A DNA stretch of 64,000 nt, taken from assembly GCA_963281155.1 (NCBI GenBank), contig CAUJLY010000006.1:10044001-10108000 (forward strand). The letters run 5' to 3'. This DNA comes from Rhabditophanes sp. KR3021 (taxonomy: Eukaryota; Nematoda; Chromadorea; Rhabditida; Alloionematidae). The position numbers and the translations under genes were made by a program. This document shows, one piece after another, positions 48,908-60,540 of the stretch (its first letter is position 1; each line of letters begins with the position of its first letter). The notes under the pieces were generated by a model. It worked only from the letters and a program-made list of their open reading frames with translations. It ran no database searches and was not told the DNA's origin.

Positions 48908-49940
48908 ATCAATATTCACCCCCAAAATGTATGGGCAACCAACAAATCTTTTTTTGATCCTATGACATACACGACACTTTTTTTGAACTGTGCTTTATGG
49001 ATCACCAGTAAGATAACAATTAAAAAATATCTTTTCTTTTTTACAAGTCCTCATTGTTTAAACTAGTACCTTTTTATATCCATACAATCTTATCTCTTAA
49101 TAAAATGTATATGTGTGTGCCTCTCTTAAATTTTGATTTAAAAAGAACTATCAAAAATAAATCAAAGTTACATGTGTCATCAAATCACTATTATCACAAA
49201 CAATACCCCAACTTAAACAACTTATCACTACATCTTACTAAAAGAGAGGTCACTTTCTCACGTTTATAAAATGATTGAGATAAACATGCAAAAAATATAA
49301 GGTCATATCACAATTTTATGAGAATGTCTATTCGTCAAATTTGTACGTGTTTGTAATGTAGTGACGAAATATGTTTTTATTTATTTATGATCAGCAGTAA
49401 CTTCAAAATTTGTTTTATGTAGACATAAATACGATTATTAATGTGCACTTTTCATATACTAATTAAATACCTTTTTAAGGTTATTAGTTGTAGAAGAACG
49501 ATATTAAGTTAGGTTTGAGGAATAAATTAAAATTATATCATTTGTAAACTTGCTTAGTTTGATTTTTTCTTATCATAACAAGTATCTTATTATTGGACGT
49601 ATGTACAAATATATTTATAAATATTTACAGTTAGTGTTTAATAATTTATCCTTATCACCCGAAAACATTCATCTACGCTTTATTGTATTGTTTAAAAAAT
49701 AGTCTTGGTAAGTATAACACAGTGTACCTTAATTTAATGATAAAACATATGTTTTGACTAAATATTCAAATACGGCTCTCTTGTTAGTAGTCTAATAATA
49801 CTGACGATACATTGATGACGACAACAAAATATCTCTTGACTGGTAACAGACTAGTGAGTAATCACTAAAAAAATAGTTTGTCATAATTTAGAAGATCTAC
49901 CGATGCAGGTATATTACCGCAACTATCTTCAAACAGAAGT

Positions 49941-50699
49941 GATAAACGATAAGATAGACATGATATTTTGTTTGATTAGAAATACATTTACTAAATATAC
50001 TCCTTTGTTGTTTATCTGCCCACTAATAACAATTCATATGTAAATACATTTGTCATACAACTTTTTTGTACAAATCTTTGACACCACCAAGTCTTAATGA
50101 ATTGAAGAGGGCATCAGCTACTGTTTAGAATACACGCCTGTAGCGACAACATATGTAATCATCTTGATCGTAAATCAATCCCTAATATCATGATCTTATT
50201 ACAAGTTAATAATTGTAATTATTATCACTTATCCGATCCATTAATCTATCACCCCAAAATAAAGGAAGTTTGATAAAATTTCAAATCAAATTTTTTGCTC
50301 TATTTGATGTTTATCAATTCATTGTTTATTGATAGGTCATCTTAAATTTGGGGATGCGAATTCAAGTTTCTCGTTATTCCGATGCAAAAAAGTCTAATCA
50401 ATTTAGATAAGTATCTTTTGATTAGGCAGTTTTATTTAAATTTCGGGGAAAAAACTTAACGTTAATGCCCATCTTATTCGCTTATCTTTTTGTTATGAAG
50501 GGGTGAGGAGAAATGTATTTCAAATAATATGTTCTTTGTTTTTTTGAAAATGTATGATTCGAACATTCTTTTGAATTTGTATAGATTCATTTGTGATCAA
50601 ATTGGGATCAAAACTATTCATATGGAGACCTAAAATAAAGATAATTTAAGGATGTAGATTGTGAAATCTTTCTTACCTCTTTTGTGATAAAAGTATCTT
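49941..50699. promoter_or_regulatory. Cluster of GATA-type binding sites upstream of the GATA factor gene
   Basis: GATAA/TTATC words with WGATAR context occur at 49940-49953 (three in 15 nt), about 50222-50232, AGATAA at 50405, TTATCT at about 50482, AGATAA at 50639 and TGATAA at 50685. They lie 0.8-1.5 kb before the ATG of a gene encoding a GATA protein, so auto- or cross-regulation by GATA factors is a reasonable inference. AT-rich DNA makes such sites common. Confidence 0.35.
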
Positions 50700-50900
50700 T
50701 TATGTGTGAGTTATTTAATCCACGATTTCTTTTGATATCACACAGAGTAAATAATACTTTTTTAGTCAGTAAATGATCAGCTCAATTTCCTCGCGCATCA
50801 TTATTATCATTATCAGCATCTGTATAAAAAATATTTGATTTAAATGTCTTACCCTGATGACAACGAATTGTGATGGTGATGTCTTATAAACGACAGCCAC

Positions 50901-50908
50901 TATTTATA
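50901..50908 (-). promoter_or_regulatory. Minus-strand TATA-like element with a downstream splice donor
   Basis: On the minus strand TATAAATA is followed about 45 nt later by a strong donor CATCAGG|GTAAGA (50859-50847). No coding exon could be found farther along the minus strand, so any transcript may be non-coding or have a distant coding exon. Confidence 0.3.
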
Positions 50909-51478
50909 CCAAGTTCGCACACCAGTGTCCCCCTACGGATTTTTGATGATTATGATGAAGGTGTGTGTGGTTGATAATAATAATATGACAAAAGAGAGAG
51001 ACTTTTATCAGGGTGTCGTCGGCTCTTATTGATGACTCTAAACTTCTTTTGATTGAGGTACAAAACTATATACACAGACATTTATTTTTCTTTCTTCGAA
51101 TTGGATTCTAAAACTATTATTTTTGTGTCCTCTCAACCTTATTACTAAATTTAACTCCATCACATACACCTTCATTTATGTTGTTTTGTATTATTTTGAT
51201 CACGCATATAAAGAATGATGAAAAGGTTTCGCACTTTCAGTTTATATACTAAATTAACATTTTTTAGATTATTTACAATTTAGTGCTGTGTAAACGAACA
51301 TAAAAAACTTATCTCAAGTGATTAAACTTTTTTAGTGTTATATTGGATCAAATTAATTTCAATTATATAAATATATTTTATAATTGTCAAAGACTCTATT
51401 TATACAGACTATTCTATTTCATTTATCTATTCTTCTTTTTTGACAAGTTAATAATATTATTTTATTATCTCTTGATCA

Positions 51479-52798
51479 ATGAATTCTATGGGATTATCAT
51501 TGGCTACCGACACTCAATCCCATTCTTCAATGGATGAAGATGAGAAACTGAAGCATTGTAATAATTGCAAGGATTTCGTAAAGTTTCAACATGAAGTAAG
51601 ATCTTCATTTAAGTTATTAATTGATATGATAAATTCATTAAGCCGTAAAGTTGAAAATGACTTGATTTCTCAAAATGCTATCCCCAATTCTCCTATTTCT
51701 GACTTAACGATATCTATCAACAATCAAAGTCTCGATGTAAATTCTATTGGCAAACACTTTGACGCAAGCAAATGCACTTTATCGAAATCTTCATCCGATG
51801 ATAATTCCGATTGTTCTTCTAATTTACTAATCCCAACTACAAATTCCTGTACTGAAGACATGATAGAATTTGCTAAAAACAAAACATTACTTAGTCCAGA
51901 GGAGTCCATCAAAAAAGAAATGTTTGACCGTAAATGTGGTCCAAACTTAATTTCAACAATTGAAAACAACAATTTGGACGTTCATGAAACAATCAGACAA
52001 TCCCAATTAGCAAATAATTTATTATCGAACATTTCCCAATTTAATAATATATCTGTACCTGCTCGCCACCAATTTCTCTCTGACCATTTTATGGAAAACA
52101 AACTAATTAACCACGAAGATAGTTCGGCACAAATGAATGCTAGGCTTCTAGAAGGAACAGTCTATGAAAATTCATTCCTTCCTAATATGTTTAACTTGCC
52201 TCCTGAAATATTACTAGCCCTTCAAAACTCACAAAGCAACCAGAATGAATTGAATACTCAGCAAATGTTCAATTCATTAGAGGCTTTAAATAATTTCAAA
52301 ATGGGTCAAGCTTCCTTATTAACTAATCCGGGCAAATTTGTAACTCATGGAAATAAAGCAAAAATTGATGCCACTATTAATAATAATGTTAAAGAAGAGT
52401 TCATGAGTACCTCCCCCGGCAGTACAGGAGATGGCGTTGGAGGTACATGTTGTTCAAATTGCTCTACTACAACCACAACTGCCTGGAGAAGAAGTACTAA
52501 TGGAACCTTGGTTTGCAATGCGTGTGGATTGTATTATAGACTTCATAGACAAAACAGACCAGTTCATATGCGAAAAGACTTCATCCAGCAACGTTTTCGC
52601 AAAAAGAAAGACGATGAGAATGAAGGTATGGATTCGGGGAGTATTGCATCCACTACCGGCACAGACTTCATGAACATATTTGAATTCAACAAAAATCTAA
52701 TTAATCTCCAACAAAATCGTGAATTTTTAGGATCTGTAGTCAATGACAATCAAGACAATACGTGCTTTAACAACTTACTAAATAATAGCCACGTTTAA
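51479..52798 (+). CDS. elt-6: GATA zinc-finger transcription factor, EGL-18/ELT-6 type
   Basis: A single exon of 439 aa. The N-terminal 320 residues are Ser/Asn-rich with no recognised domain except a short Cys-containing stretch ([15 protein letters not shown]). One GATA finger of Cx2Cx17Cx2C form uses Cys325, Cys328, Cys346 and Cys349 ([15 protein letters not shown]...[11 protein letters not shown]). The basic tail [17 protein letters not shown] follows, and this is the mark of C. elegans EGL-18/ELT-6 rather than ELT-1/2/3 or canonical vertebrate GATA factors. Those proteins maintain seam-cell fate and act in vulval development, partly downstream of Wnt signalling (known from C. elegans). 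Nuclear, DNA-binding. It is intronless, unlike most genes here. The linker TTTTT is unusually Thr-rich. The gene is preceded by a large upstream region, as is usual for developmental regulators. Confidence 0.93.
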   Translation: MNSMGLSLATDTQSHSSMDEDEKLKHCNNCKDFVKFQHEVRSSFKLLIDMINSLSRKVENDLISQNAIPNSPISDLTISINNQSLDVNSIGKHFDASKCTLSKSSSDDNSDCSSNLLIPTTNSCTEDMIEFAKNKTLLSPEESIKKEMFDRKCGPNLISTIENNNLDVHETIRQSQLANNLLSNISQFNNISVPARHQFLSDHFMENKLINHEDSSAQMNARLLEGTVYENSFLPNMFNLPPEILLALQNSQSNQNELNTQQMFNSLEALNNFKMGQASLLTNPGKFVTHGNKAKIDATINNNVKEEFMSTSPGSTGDGVGGTCCSNCSTTTTTAWRRSTNGTLVCNACGLYYRLHRQNRPVHMRKDFIQQRFRKKKDDENEGMDSGSIASTTGTDFMNIFEFNKNLINLQQNREFLGSVVNDNQDNTCFNNLLNNSHV

Positions 52799-54277
52799 TT
52801 GGATGTCAATCCAAGCAATACAAAAACACACAATCCATGTATCTCTTCTGTTCAAGGTACTTCCATTGCGGGTCATTATTACAACTAATTTAAAATCATC
52901 CCGTTGATCTTTTTTAAAAACAATTTTATAATGACACAAACTTAATAAACAAACTATCCCGGAAAAATAAGAAAAAATCCTTTTACTTTCACTTGTATTA
53001 GTCGTCCTTTATTTGTATTAACGTTCCGAACATCACTTCAAACTACCAAACGGTATCCAATCCACAAATTACTAACTTTATTTGATCAATCATGAGAAAG
53101 GGAGCAATTAAAAGAACTTTAAACAAAACCAACAAATGTTTCCAACTTTTCTAGTTGTTGTGAAATGAATGATCTATCCAATTAAACTAATTACATATGT
53201 ATTAAATTTTATGTAATTAGAAGGATCTTTTTTAACAAACTAATTTATCACTTTAATATTTTTGAATCTCTTCCTTTTAATATATACAATTAAATGAATA
53301 TTGATCTAATATTTTTACGTGTCTTACAATATTTTGCCCATTTTTGTGTTAGTTGCCCTAAATGACGTTACGTCTTTTGGATGATGACATTGTCTTTGAT
53401 GAATTTTTGTTATTTTTGTATGATGTAACAAAAAAAGGCTTTATTCGAACACACAAAATTTAAATATTCATTTGTATCTAAAAGTTTGTTGTTTAAGGAA
53501 AAGTTTGTCCTACCAAATGAAAATGCATTAAATAAAGGAAGCGTGGTTTTTTTATTATATCAACACTTAATATTTTAAACAAATCATAGTGCCACTCTTT
53601 TTTAACAAATAACTTGTGTAGTTTAAAGGTCGTTTACATTTCTTTTATGGCTGTGGGAAAGTAAAATTTGATGAATTATTTAATTAGTAAGGGGAAATTG
53701 GTTTTTCGATTAATATTCATAGACATCAAGGCGAGATTCGTAATTCTCGGAAGTAAAGAAATTGTATTAACCTCACTGAATGTGTTGCCCGATTCGAGAT
53801 TGACAGCACAAAAAGAGTTGTTTGAGTGTGAACAAATAAAATGCGTCATTTCTTTTAATAGTTAATAATGTTTCGCCAAATCAGAGCCACTCAACAATTT
53901 ATTAGGATGATGTTATGTAACAATGTGCCATTTCTAGTCAAGCTTTTTGATGAACATAAATAAGTAAATACTCAAGTTGTTCTATTTTTAACGTAACTTT
54001 TTATCCTTTTAATCACAAAAGCAGTTATTTTTGCTTATAAATACGCCGAGTCTTTTAAATGAGGAATAAATATGTTTGTAATGTATTCTGGAAAAGGAAA
54101 ATATATAATTTACAGAGATGATCATTTTTGTGCTTAATCAGCTCTAAACTAAATTATTACTTTTGATAAGGAAATAATTTACACCGAGGTACGTACAGAA
54201 GAAGATAAGGAAGACAAGATGATGATCATATTCAGAATAATAAAAATCAATTGTAAATATTTCCATTATTAATAGTA
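52799..54277. other. Intergenic region after the GATA gene
   Basis: Probably starts with the 3'UTR of the GATA gene (AATAAA at about 52943). AT-rich, no supported gene; the frame at 53668-53865 was not accepted. Confidence 0.5.
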
Positions 54278-54866
54278 ATGCTCAAAATTCGCTTAATAAA
54301 AGACTCTGCTTTCACTAATATATTTGTACTTTCCTTAATATTAGGATTAACTCAACGAACTTTAAATTATCAATTTGACGATTATGATACTGATTCAACA
54401 GATGAGGCAAGGGAAGAAATTTCATTGATGTTGGGGTGTACGATGTGTAAATCTATTTTGAAGAATGTGGCCACAGAGACGACTGTTTTTATTAGTGAAG
54501 TAATTTTTATTTGTTTTGTTAATTGTATTGAATTGTTTTAGGTTGATGTTCAGAAGGTTGTGTCAAAGAAATATTGCGGCAAGATAGGCTTATTTACAAA
54601 GGTATGCCAAAAGACCATTGATAGTTATTGGGATGATATTTGGGCTATTCAATCTAATGGAACAAATATAGATGATAATAATTTTCAAAATTGTCAATCA
54701 CTTGGTCTTTGTCCAGCCAGTGAAACAATTCAAATATGTATCGGACAATCTTCCTCAAACAACGATCCAGGAAACTCAAATGTAATGTCATCAATCTTTT
54801 TAATTTTTTAAACCAATATTTACTTTCCAGTTACGTCGACAATCACGTTTTTTCGAGGAACTTTAA
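54278..54866 (+). CDS. Saposin-like (SapB domain) secreted protein
   Basis: Three exons, 54278-54499, 54542-54781 and 54831-54866, each a multiple of three, give 165 aa. An N-terminal hydrophobic signal (FTNIFVLSLILGL) leads to an acidic stretch and then a SapB-type domain. Its six cysteines are at 54, 57, 86, 96, 125 and 131 (LGCTMCKS, KKYCGK, TKVCQK, QNCQSLGLCP), the C-x2-C...C-x9-C...C-x5-C pattern of saposins. Such proteins bind or disturb lipids; nematode members include caenopores, which are antimicrobial or digestive. Which role applies cannot be seen. The last exon is tiny and encodes a basic end, LRRQSRFFEEL. An additional Cys140 lies after the domain. Confidence 0.85.
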
Positions 54867-55334
54867 TTAAATGAAAACTGCCATAACAAAACTAATTAAA
54901 GTATTAAGCTTTTGTTTTGATAAACTACAAAGCTATATAAATGACTATCCTTTTGTAGGCAATCTTTATTTGGGAGCAATAATCAACAACACATACACAC
55001 TATTTTATTTTTCTGCAACAAACAAACATTTAATTCCTTTAGAGGACCAACCATTTTTAATGATTGGTGTGTTAATGGATGACGCAACATATAAGTAATA
55101 TAATTTCAAGATAAATTTGATGGGTTTGTTTAGCAAATTAGATTTTTTGTGCCGCACCTTCGGCTGTGGTTTTAACTGGTTAATTGGAAGCAATATCTTT
55201 TGTGGCTGATTTAGTTTTAAACTGCTTTGAATGGGGAGTAGGAACATGATTATACGTTCAAAGAGATGAATTGGTATATAATTTGTGGACTTTTTAAACC
55301 TATTAAAGTATGTAATAATTATTATTATACAATC
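54867..55334. other. Convergent intergenic stretch
   Basis: Lies between the 3' ends of the saposin-like gene (+) and the neuropeptide gene (-). The frames at 54871-55098 (+) and 55005-55247 (-) overlap each other and have no support. Confidence 0.4.
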
Positions 55335-55656
55335 TTAAAAAAAGGAAGCCTTTCTAATGTTGATTCTTTGTAAATTGTTCCCTGAATTAGCCTTCCAAAA
55401 GACACAATTTAAAGGAGAGTAAAAGCAGTTTCTGTCATCATCACCAAATTTTCTGCTACGTTTATATCTAAAAGTAATAAATAAATTGTTTTGATTAATT
55501 ACACTCCATAATTAAAGTAAATTACATAGCTCTAAATTCATTGAAATATGGATCGTTTTCAATATCTTGATTCAATGAAATAGATGCACTTTCCATTGTC
55601 ATAACCAAAATAGTCACTATGGTAATAAATAATAGAGTCAACTTAATATTAGACAT
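55335..55656 (-). CDS. Neuropeptide precursor of allatostatin-C / somatostatin type
   Basis: Two exons, 55656-55526 and 55467-55335, split by a 58-nt intron, encode 87 aa. A signal peptide (MSNIKLTLLFITIVTILVM...) is followed by a short spacer and a dibasic site YKR (Lys46-Arg47). The predicted peptide follows, with the core DDDRNCFYSPLNCVFW. Cys58 and Cys65 enclose six residues. The core C-F-Y-S-P-L-N-C-V matches the arthropod allatostatin-C pattern C-Y-F-N-P-I-S-C-F in ring size, aromatic pair and Pro. After maturation the peptide would be secreted, disulfide-looped and act on a somatostatin/AST-C-type GPCR. The C-terminal part after W68 has no further clear dibasic site, so the true C-terminus is unclear. 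A TTATTTAG acceptor lies 10 nt before the ATG, fitting trans-splicing. Each exon alone is too short to be noticed easily. Confidence 0.78.
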
Positions 55657-57281
55657 CGTCCTTTGCTAAATAATTAAAAGGTTTAAATTATAAAATATCG
55701 AAACTGTTTCAATTTTGAAATAATACGTGCAAATTTGCATAAGAATATTAAATTGAATTAAACAAACAAAGGGCTTACTTGATTCAAAACACAGAATATC
55801 TATGAGGTTCTTTATTTATTTGTTATGAATTATGACATATTCAGTCAAAGTGTTCCCCTCAGATAAGCTAATTTGAAGGAATCTTTAAATTCACTTAATT
55901 AAAAAAAAGCTTCTTGAACATTAAAACTATACGCGATAACAGGAAACTTGCCTGGTGTAGTTAATTACAAAATAACATGATAAATGAAAATTTGAAGCTA
56001 TTATGGGCTCGAGGTGTAGATATATATACGTGTGGTGATGCCGTAGATTGTTTATCTTTAAGAGGATATTAAATAGCCACCAGCTTTATAATTTTGTTTT
56101 TTGTGAGGACGTCTCATGGCGTTTTAAGGGTACGCCTATTTGGAGGATAAAAAATCAACTTTTTTTAGTAATGTTAAATATTACTGAAGGATTAAAGACT
56201 TTTTGTGGTATTGACAAATTTATAGTACTTAGATGAACAAAATGACATGTATGCTTTCTATAAAAAAGAAACAATCCTAGAATGGTAAATATAAGTGCGG
56301 GGGATTTAGATTTATATGATAATATCCTCTAATATATTATTCCATGAACTCTCTTTGAAATTATGGAAAAGTTCATTTTGAAAAGTGGTTTGAGAAATTA
56401 AAATTTGGTTATGTAACATTATATGGATACAATATATAATTGTAGTCATCTCTGAATTTGATTACTTCCTCCTCATAATTTATTTAAAGCAATTTGGTTT
56501 CAATGTCATTATTCTTTCATTTACTTATGATTCTTTGTGACGAAGTGTAATGGAGAAAATTGAAAAAATGTTGCCATCGAAGTAATTTGTTAAGGTTCCT
56601 TATTAACTTTATTACACTTTCAAAAGATAATAACGAAATATTAATAATTTTGTCAATTTCCAAGAACTGAGGCCTAAAGATACCGAAACTATGTTCTTTC
56701 AACTTAGTAGACTGTTCCTGACCATTTTAATTATTTTTAATTTGGATAACCCATCTGCATATAAATTGTAAACTTTTTGCGCTATTTCTATTCAACATAA
56801 AATAAACAAAAAAGGAAAGTGAAAAAGAAAAGTAAAAGTTGATAGTATTTAACATCAAGAATGTATAATTGCAATTTGAATTTTTAATTTGAATATGTTT
56901 TTAAATAACAATTTATTCTTTTGATTAAAAACGAAAATAATTACCTTGGCAGGTATCCTTATAACACAAGAAACTACTATTCCAGACGCATAATTGTAAA
57001 ATATAATAAATATATAGTTTGTGTGTGACATGAACCGTTCGCCTTTAATAATCACTTTTATCGATGAAGAAGAGTCAAATAGGTACTTACTTATATAATA
57101 TCTCTTATAAACGATTATTTTTATCAATTTAATTTGTCTTTATTATTAAACTTTGGCAATTATTTATGCCTGACTCATTAACTTATTATTTTAATCATTT
57201 CAACAAATAATTTATTGCAACTTTGATGATAAAATATACATTAATAGCTTTTACCCTTTATCTTTATACTAAGATCCATGA

Positions 57282-57482
57282 ACATTCAAACAAACGCACA
57301 CATCATCTGAATGTTCAAACGAAAGCGAAAACGATGTGCTTGATAAAATAAAACAATTAAAAGATTATAATAGTCGTTTGATTACTCGTTTCCACAAACA
57401 AACTTACCATCATCCCTATCAACAAGTTTTCTATTCTACAAAAGCTGCGACTTTTCCTGGCACATCTTCCGATTCATCTTAA
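57282..57482 (+). other. Possible orphan coding exon
   Basis: An open frame of 66 codons ends at the TAA at 57480-57482. It lacks a Met but has a non-AT-driven composition (ENDVLDKIKQLKDYNSRL, then Tyr/His/Gln- and Ser/Thr-rich). A candidate first exon at 57030-57082 (MNRSPLIITFIDEEES, donor GTACTT) would join in phase to an acceptor at 57325, but that acceptor is poor. Chance remains likely. Confidence 0.2.
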
Positions 57483-57645
57483 ACAATATTATGGAGTGTC
57501 AACAATTTGAAAGGACAATTTTAGGGTTGTCGCATCATTCCCAAAAAGATACATACACACATTTATTCACCCATTTCGCCTGGGGGATCTATGTATCCAG
57601 AAGGTTGTCGCTAAATAGTCACCAAAAAGACAACGAACCTGGTTG

Positions 57646-57654
57646 TATAAAAAT
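57646..57654 (+). promoter_or_regulatory. TATA-like element of the MAM gene
   Basis: TATAAAAAT about 160 nt upstream of the ATG at 57813. The T-rich stretch that follows ends in the acceptor TTAATTATAG immediately before CAATG, so the primary transcript would have a short outron or 5' intron. Confidence 0.4.
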
Positions 57655-57812
57655 AAAACACTCGGTGGTGAATCTTCGTCTTGGTCGTTCACAAACTAAA
57701 CTCACTTTCACATTCCACCTCACTTACCTATTGTTTTATGTTTTTGAGATTTATTTTGGAAACATCCATATAGTCTATTTAAAAGTGAACTTTAATCTTT
57801 TTAATTATAGCA

Positions 57813-60540
57813 ATGATTGCCAATTATTTCATTAATGTTCTATTGTTGTTGATGGTAGCTACGCAATCTGGTAAGTACTCTTTTTATTAAGTTGTTTGTC
57901 TATGGATATATTCATTTAGTTTCTGGTTGTATGGCTGGATATGAAGCTGAAAGGGGAAAAATTAAGCAATACCTAGGACTTGAGTGGGTTGAAAAAGGGT
58001 TAGAAAAGATGGATTCAAAAGATCTAAAAGCAATCAGACATTCTCAAGATTTAGATTGTGATTTTCAGGATGTATCTACTTGCAATTGGAATAATATCCA
58101 ACCTAATCAAAACGAAGATACAATGAATTTCTTTTTGTTTTCGAAAACTGATAATGCCGAATTCCCTTACGTCAGAGTTGCCCCTGGACCTTCTAGATTG
58201 CATCAGGGAGATAATTTGATCTTTGTAGGTGACAAAAAGACTGAAGAGCAAACTGCTATCTTGAGATCTTCCTTAATTCCATGTCAAGAAAATGAAGGGA
58301 AACTTTCTCTTCATTATTGGACTTATAATGGAGCTAGATTAGAGGTAATTATGTATGAAAAGGGGAAAGATGGCAATTTAAAACAAATCCATGAGAAGTT
58401 GTATCTAGATTGCGGTACAGTTACTTTAAATACAGACTGCTTCGCCAAAATCCCGGCCCGTGAAACTCCATTCTACTTGGCTTTCCGAGCTTATGACATC
58501 CGCAACAAGGAAGGTTCTTTTGTGATGCTAGATAACATCAAATATGAGGCTGATCTTTGCAATGTCGGTCGTAAGTAGTTATTGTATATCCTCAGTGTTA
58601 ATCCGAATGGTTCTTGTTTTCAGTAGACTTAGGGGATGATTTTATTGGAAACAACTTGATTACTGGTTCTAATGGTGATTTTATCAAAAGATCTTTTGAT
58701 TTAAATTGTAACGAGTGGGATAAACAATGCCGATGGAGGAATAGTGTAACCGGCCAAGGGGTAATTTAACTGTCTCGTTTTTTTGTTTTTATTTATGAGC
58801 ATTGAAGCCTTAATTATTTCCTGAATTTTAAATTATTATGTTGTCGTTTTAGCAATGGAAATATGCAACATCCAAAGTAGTAGCTGATTCTTTTTACAAC
58901 GTTACTTCTACATTTATTAAACCTATTGATAAATTTATCTATTTATTAATTGAGCAATATACAAAAGGGCCATATGTGACCTTAATTTCTGATCCTATCC
59001 CTTGCCAAACGGCTGAAGTGTCAATTTTGAAATTTAGAACGTGGGCTTCAAAAGGAGTCGAAGTTAGTGTTTGCACCTTTTCATTGCTTTATGAAAAATT
59101 AGAATGCCATCCAATTATATTGACTCAATCTCCTGCTTTAATCAATTACTATTTTGCGCCTCAAAAAAATTTCATGGTAAATGCATCAATTATTTTTGAT
59201 TAATTATAATTACTTATTAGTATGGAATTCACATCGACAAAATAAGTGAAGAAAAAGACAACTTCATCGCAATTGATGATGTTGTTTATTCCGCTTCTCT
59301 CTGTGATGACCCAAAGAATGCCTATGATTACGGAAATGACTTTTATGTGACCAATTTGTTGGCAACTGTCATCAACAGACCCCTCCATTCTGCCTCTGAT
59401 CTAGGATGTTCATTTGCCAAAAGAGGTTTGAATTGTGCTTGGGGAAATCAAGAAGATCCATCTAACCTTCCATGGTCAATTGGGTTGGGAACTATTAATA
59501 TGCATAAATTTGGTGGTTTAACCGGAACATTGTCGCTCCCAGGTATGTTTATTATTCAGGCAAATCAAGTTTACCTTATACTTTTTATTTATAATTATTC
59601 ACTATAAACTTTTATCAACCCTTTAGATGGAGAATTTGTGATCGCCAACTTTACTAAACCTAGTACAGCCATTTTAATTTCTGAAACAATTCGCTGTGCA
59701 CATCATGACTATCTTTCATTATCTTTGAGATATTGGAAAAGTGGTGAAGCTGAATTGAATGTTTGTATGATTGATGCATATACGATGGTTATAATTGATT
59801 GTCAACCTGTTACTTTGAGTCAGCCGGGGCCTGTTGTTGTGGATATACCCAAAATGACTACTCCTTTTAAGCTTTCCCTGCAGGCTCAGTCTTCTGGGTT
59901 GGGAACGGTGTCAGTAGACGATATTATTGTGAATGGGGACATTTGTTCTTCTTCTGACAACAAAAAACTTAATTCAAAACACCATTCAGTTGCTTATGGA
60001 TCTGTTACTCATCAACTATCGAAACAAGTCATCGAAATACCCGATCCAAATGTTTGTCGTTTGTTGACCTGTGACTTTGACAACAACCACATGTGTCTAT
60101 ATAGCTCTGAAAGAATCCCTGGAAGTAATTCCGAATTCTCTGTTATCAATAAGGGGATTTGGGCCGTTTTAAGTGGAAACAGATCTATTGCCATGATAGG
60201 TTCACCGACCTTCGCCCTTAACACTCCTGCCAAATTCAACTTCCAATACAGGATTTTAGAAGGTGATGTTGATGTATTTGTTTGTGAAGATAGTGTAAAA
60301 AGAACCTTTGATTCATGCACAAAAATTAGATCTGCTGGTGTTGGTGATGACACATCAATTGTCAAAGAAAAGAGCGGAGACGACAAATCAGGATGGATGT
60401 ATCAGTCTGTCGACATTTTACCTTCTCATATCAAACTTTACATTGTAGTCAAAATACCATCCTCAGCTAAGATCAAGAGAGCTCGAATTTCTGTAGATAA
60501 TTTTATCTTAAAAGACATGGAAAATAACAGTGTATGTTAG
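57813..60540 (+). CDS. Secreted protein of four tandem MAM-like repeats
   Basis: Six exons, 57813-57870, 57920-58570, 58624-58760, 58853-59176, 59221-59542 and 59627-60540, join in phase to 801 aa. A signal peptide (MIANYFINVLLLLMVATQS) is followed by four repeats of about 150-170 residues at roughly 64-234, 262-418, 449-603 and 648-801. Each opens with a Cys-Phe/Asn-type start (DCDFQDVSTCNW, DLNCNEWDKQCRW, DLGCSFAKRGLNCAW, TCDFDNNHMCLY) and closes with a DD/DN-I...C end (LDNIKYEADLC, IDDVVYSASLC, VDDIIVNGDIC, VDNFIL...SVC). This is the MAM pattern, an extracellular adhesion fold. There is no membrane segment or other domain, so it is probably a secreted matrix or cuticle-associated protein. 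The final residue is the last repeat's Cys. Repeat 2 is the most divergent. Confidence 0.85.

Larger units (their letters stand above)
46645..51478. other. Long region upstream of the GATA factor gene
   Basis: Nearly 5 kb without a supported gene. It contains scattered GATA-type sites from about 49940 to 50700, a minus-strand TATA-like element at 50901-50908 and a small inverted/direct repeat at 48853-48907 (all listed or reported separately). A hairpin-forming word pair TGTTCT/AGAACA lies near 46924-46950. Open frames at 47549-47737 and 49054-49269 look compositional. Confidence 0.45.
55657..57812. other. Divergent region between the neuropeptide and MAM genes
   Basis: It should carry promoters for both genes. 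A GC-richer part at about 57290-57720 contains an isolated open frame (57282-57482, listed separately) and a TATA-like element (57646-57654). Elsewhere AT-rich and empty as far as I can see. Confidence 0.45.

Noticed and set aside
57491..57835. 114-codon frame just before and into the MAM gene start
   Set aside because: It overlaps the MAM promoter, acceptor and first exon in another frame, has no domain and contains a TATA-like element.
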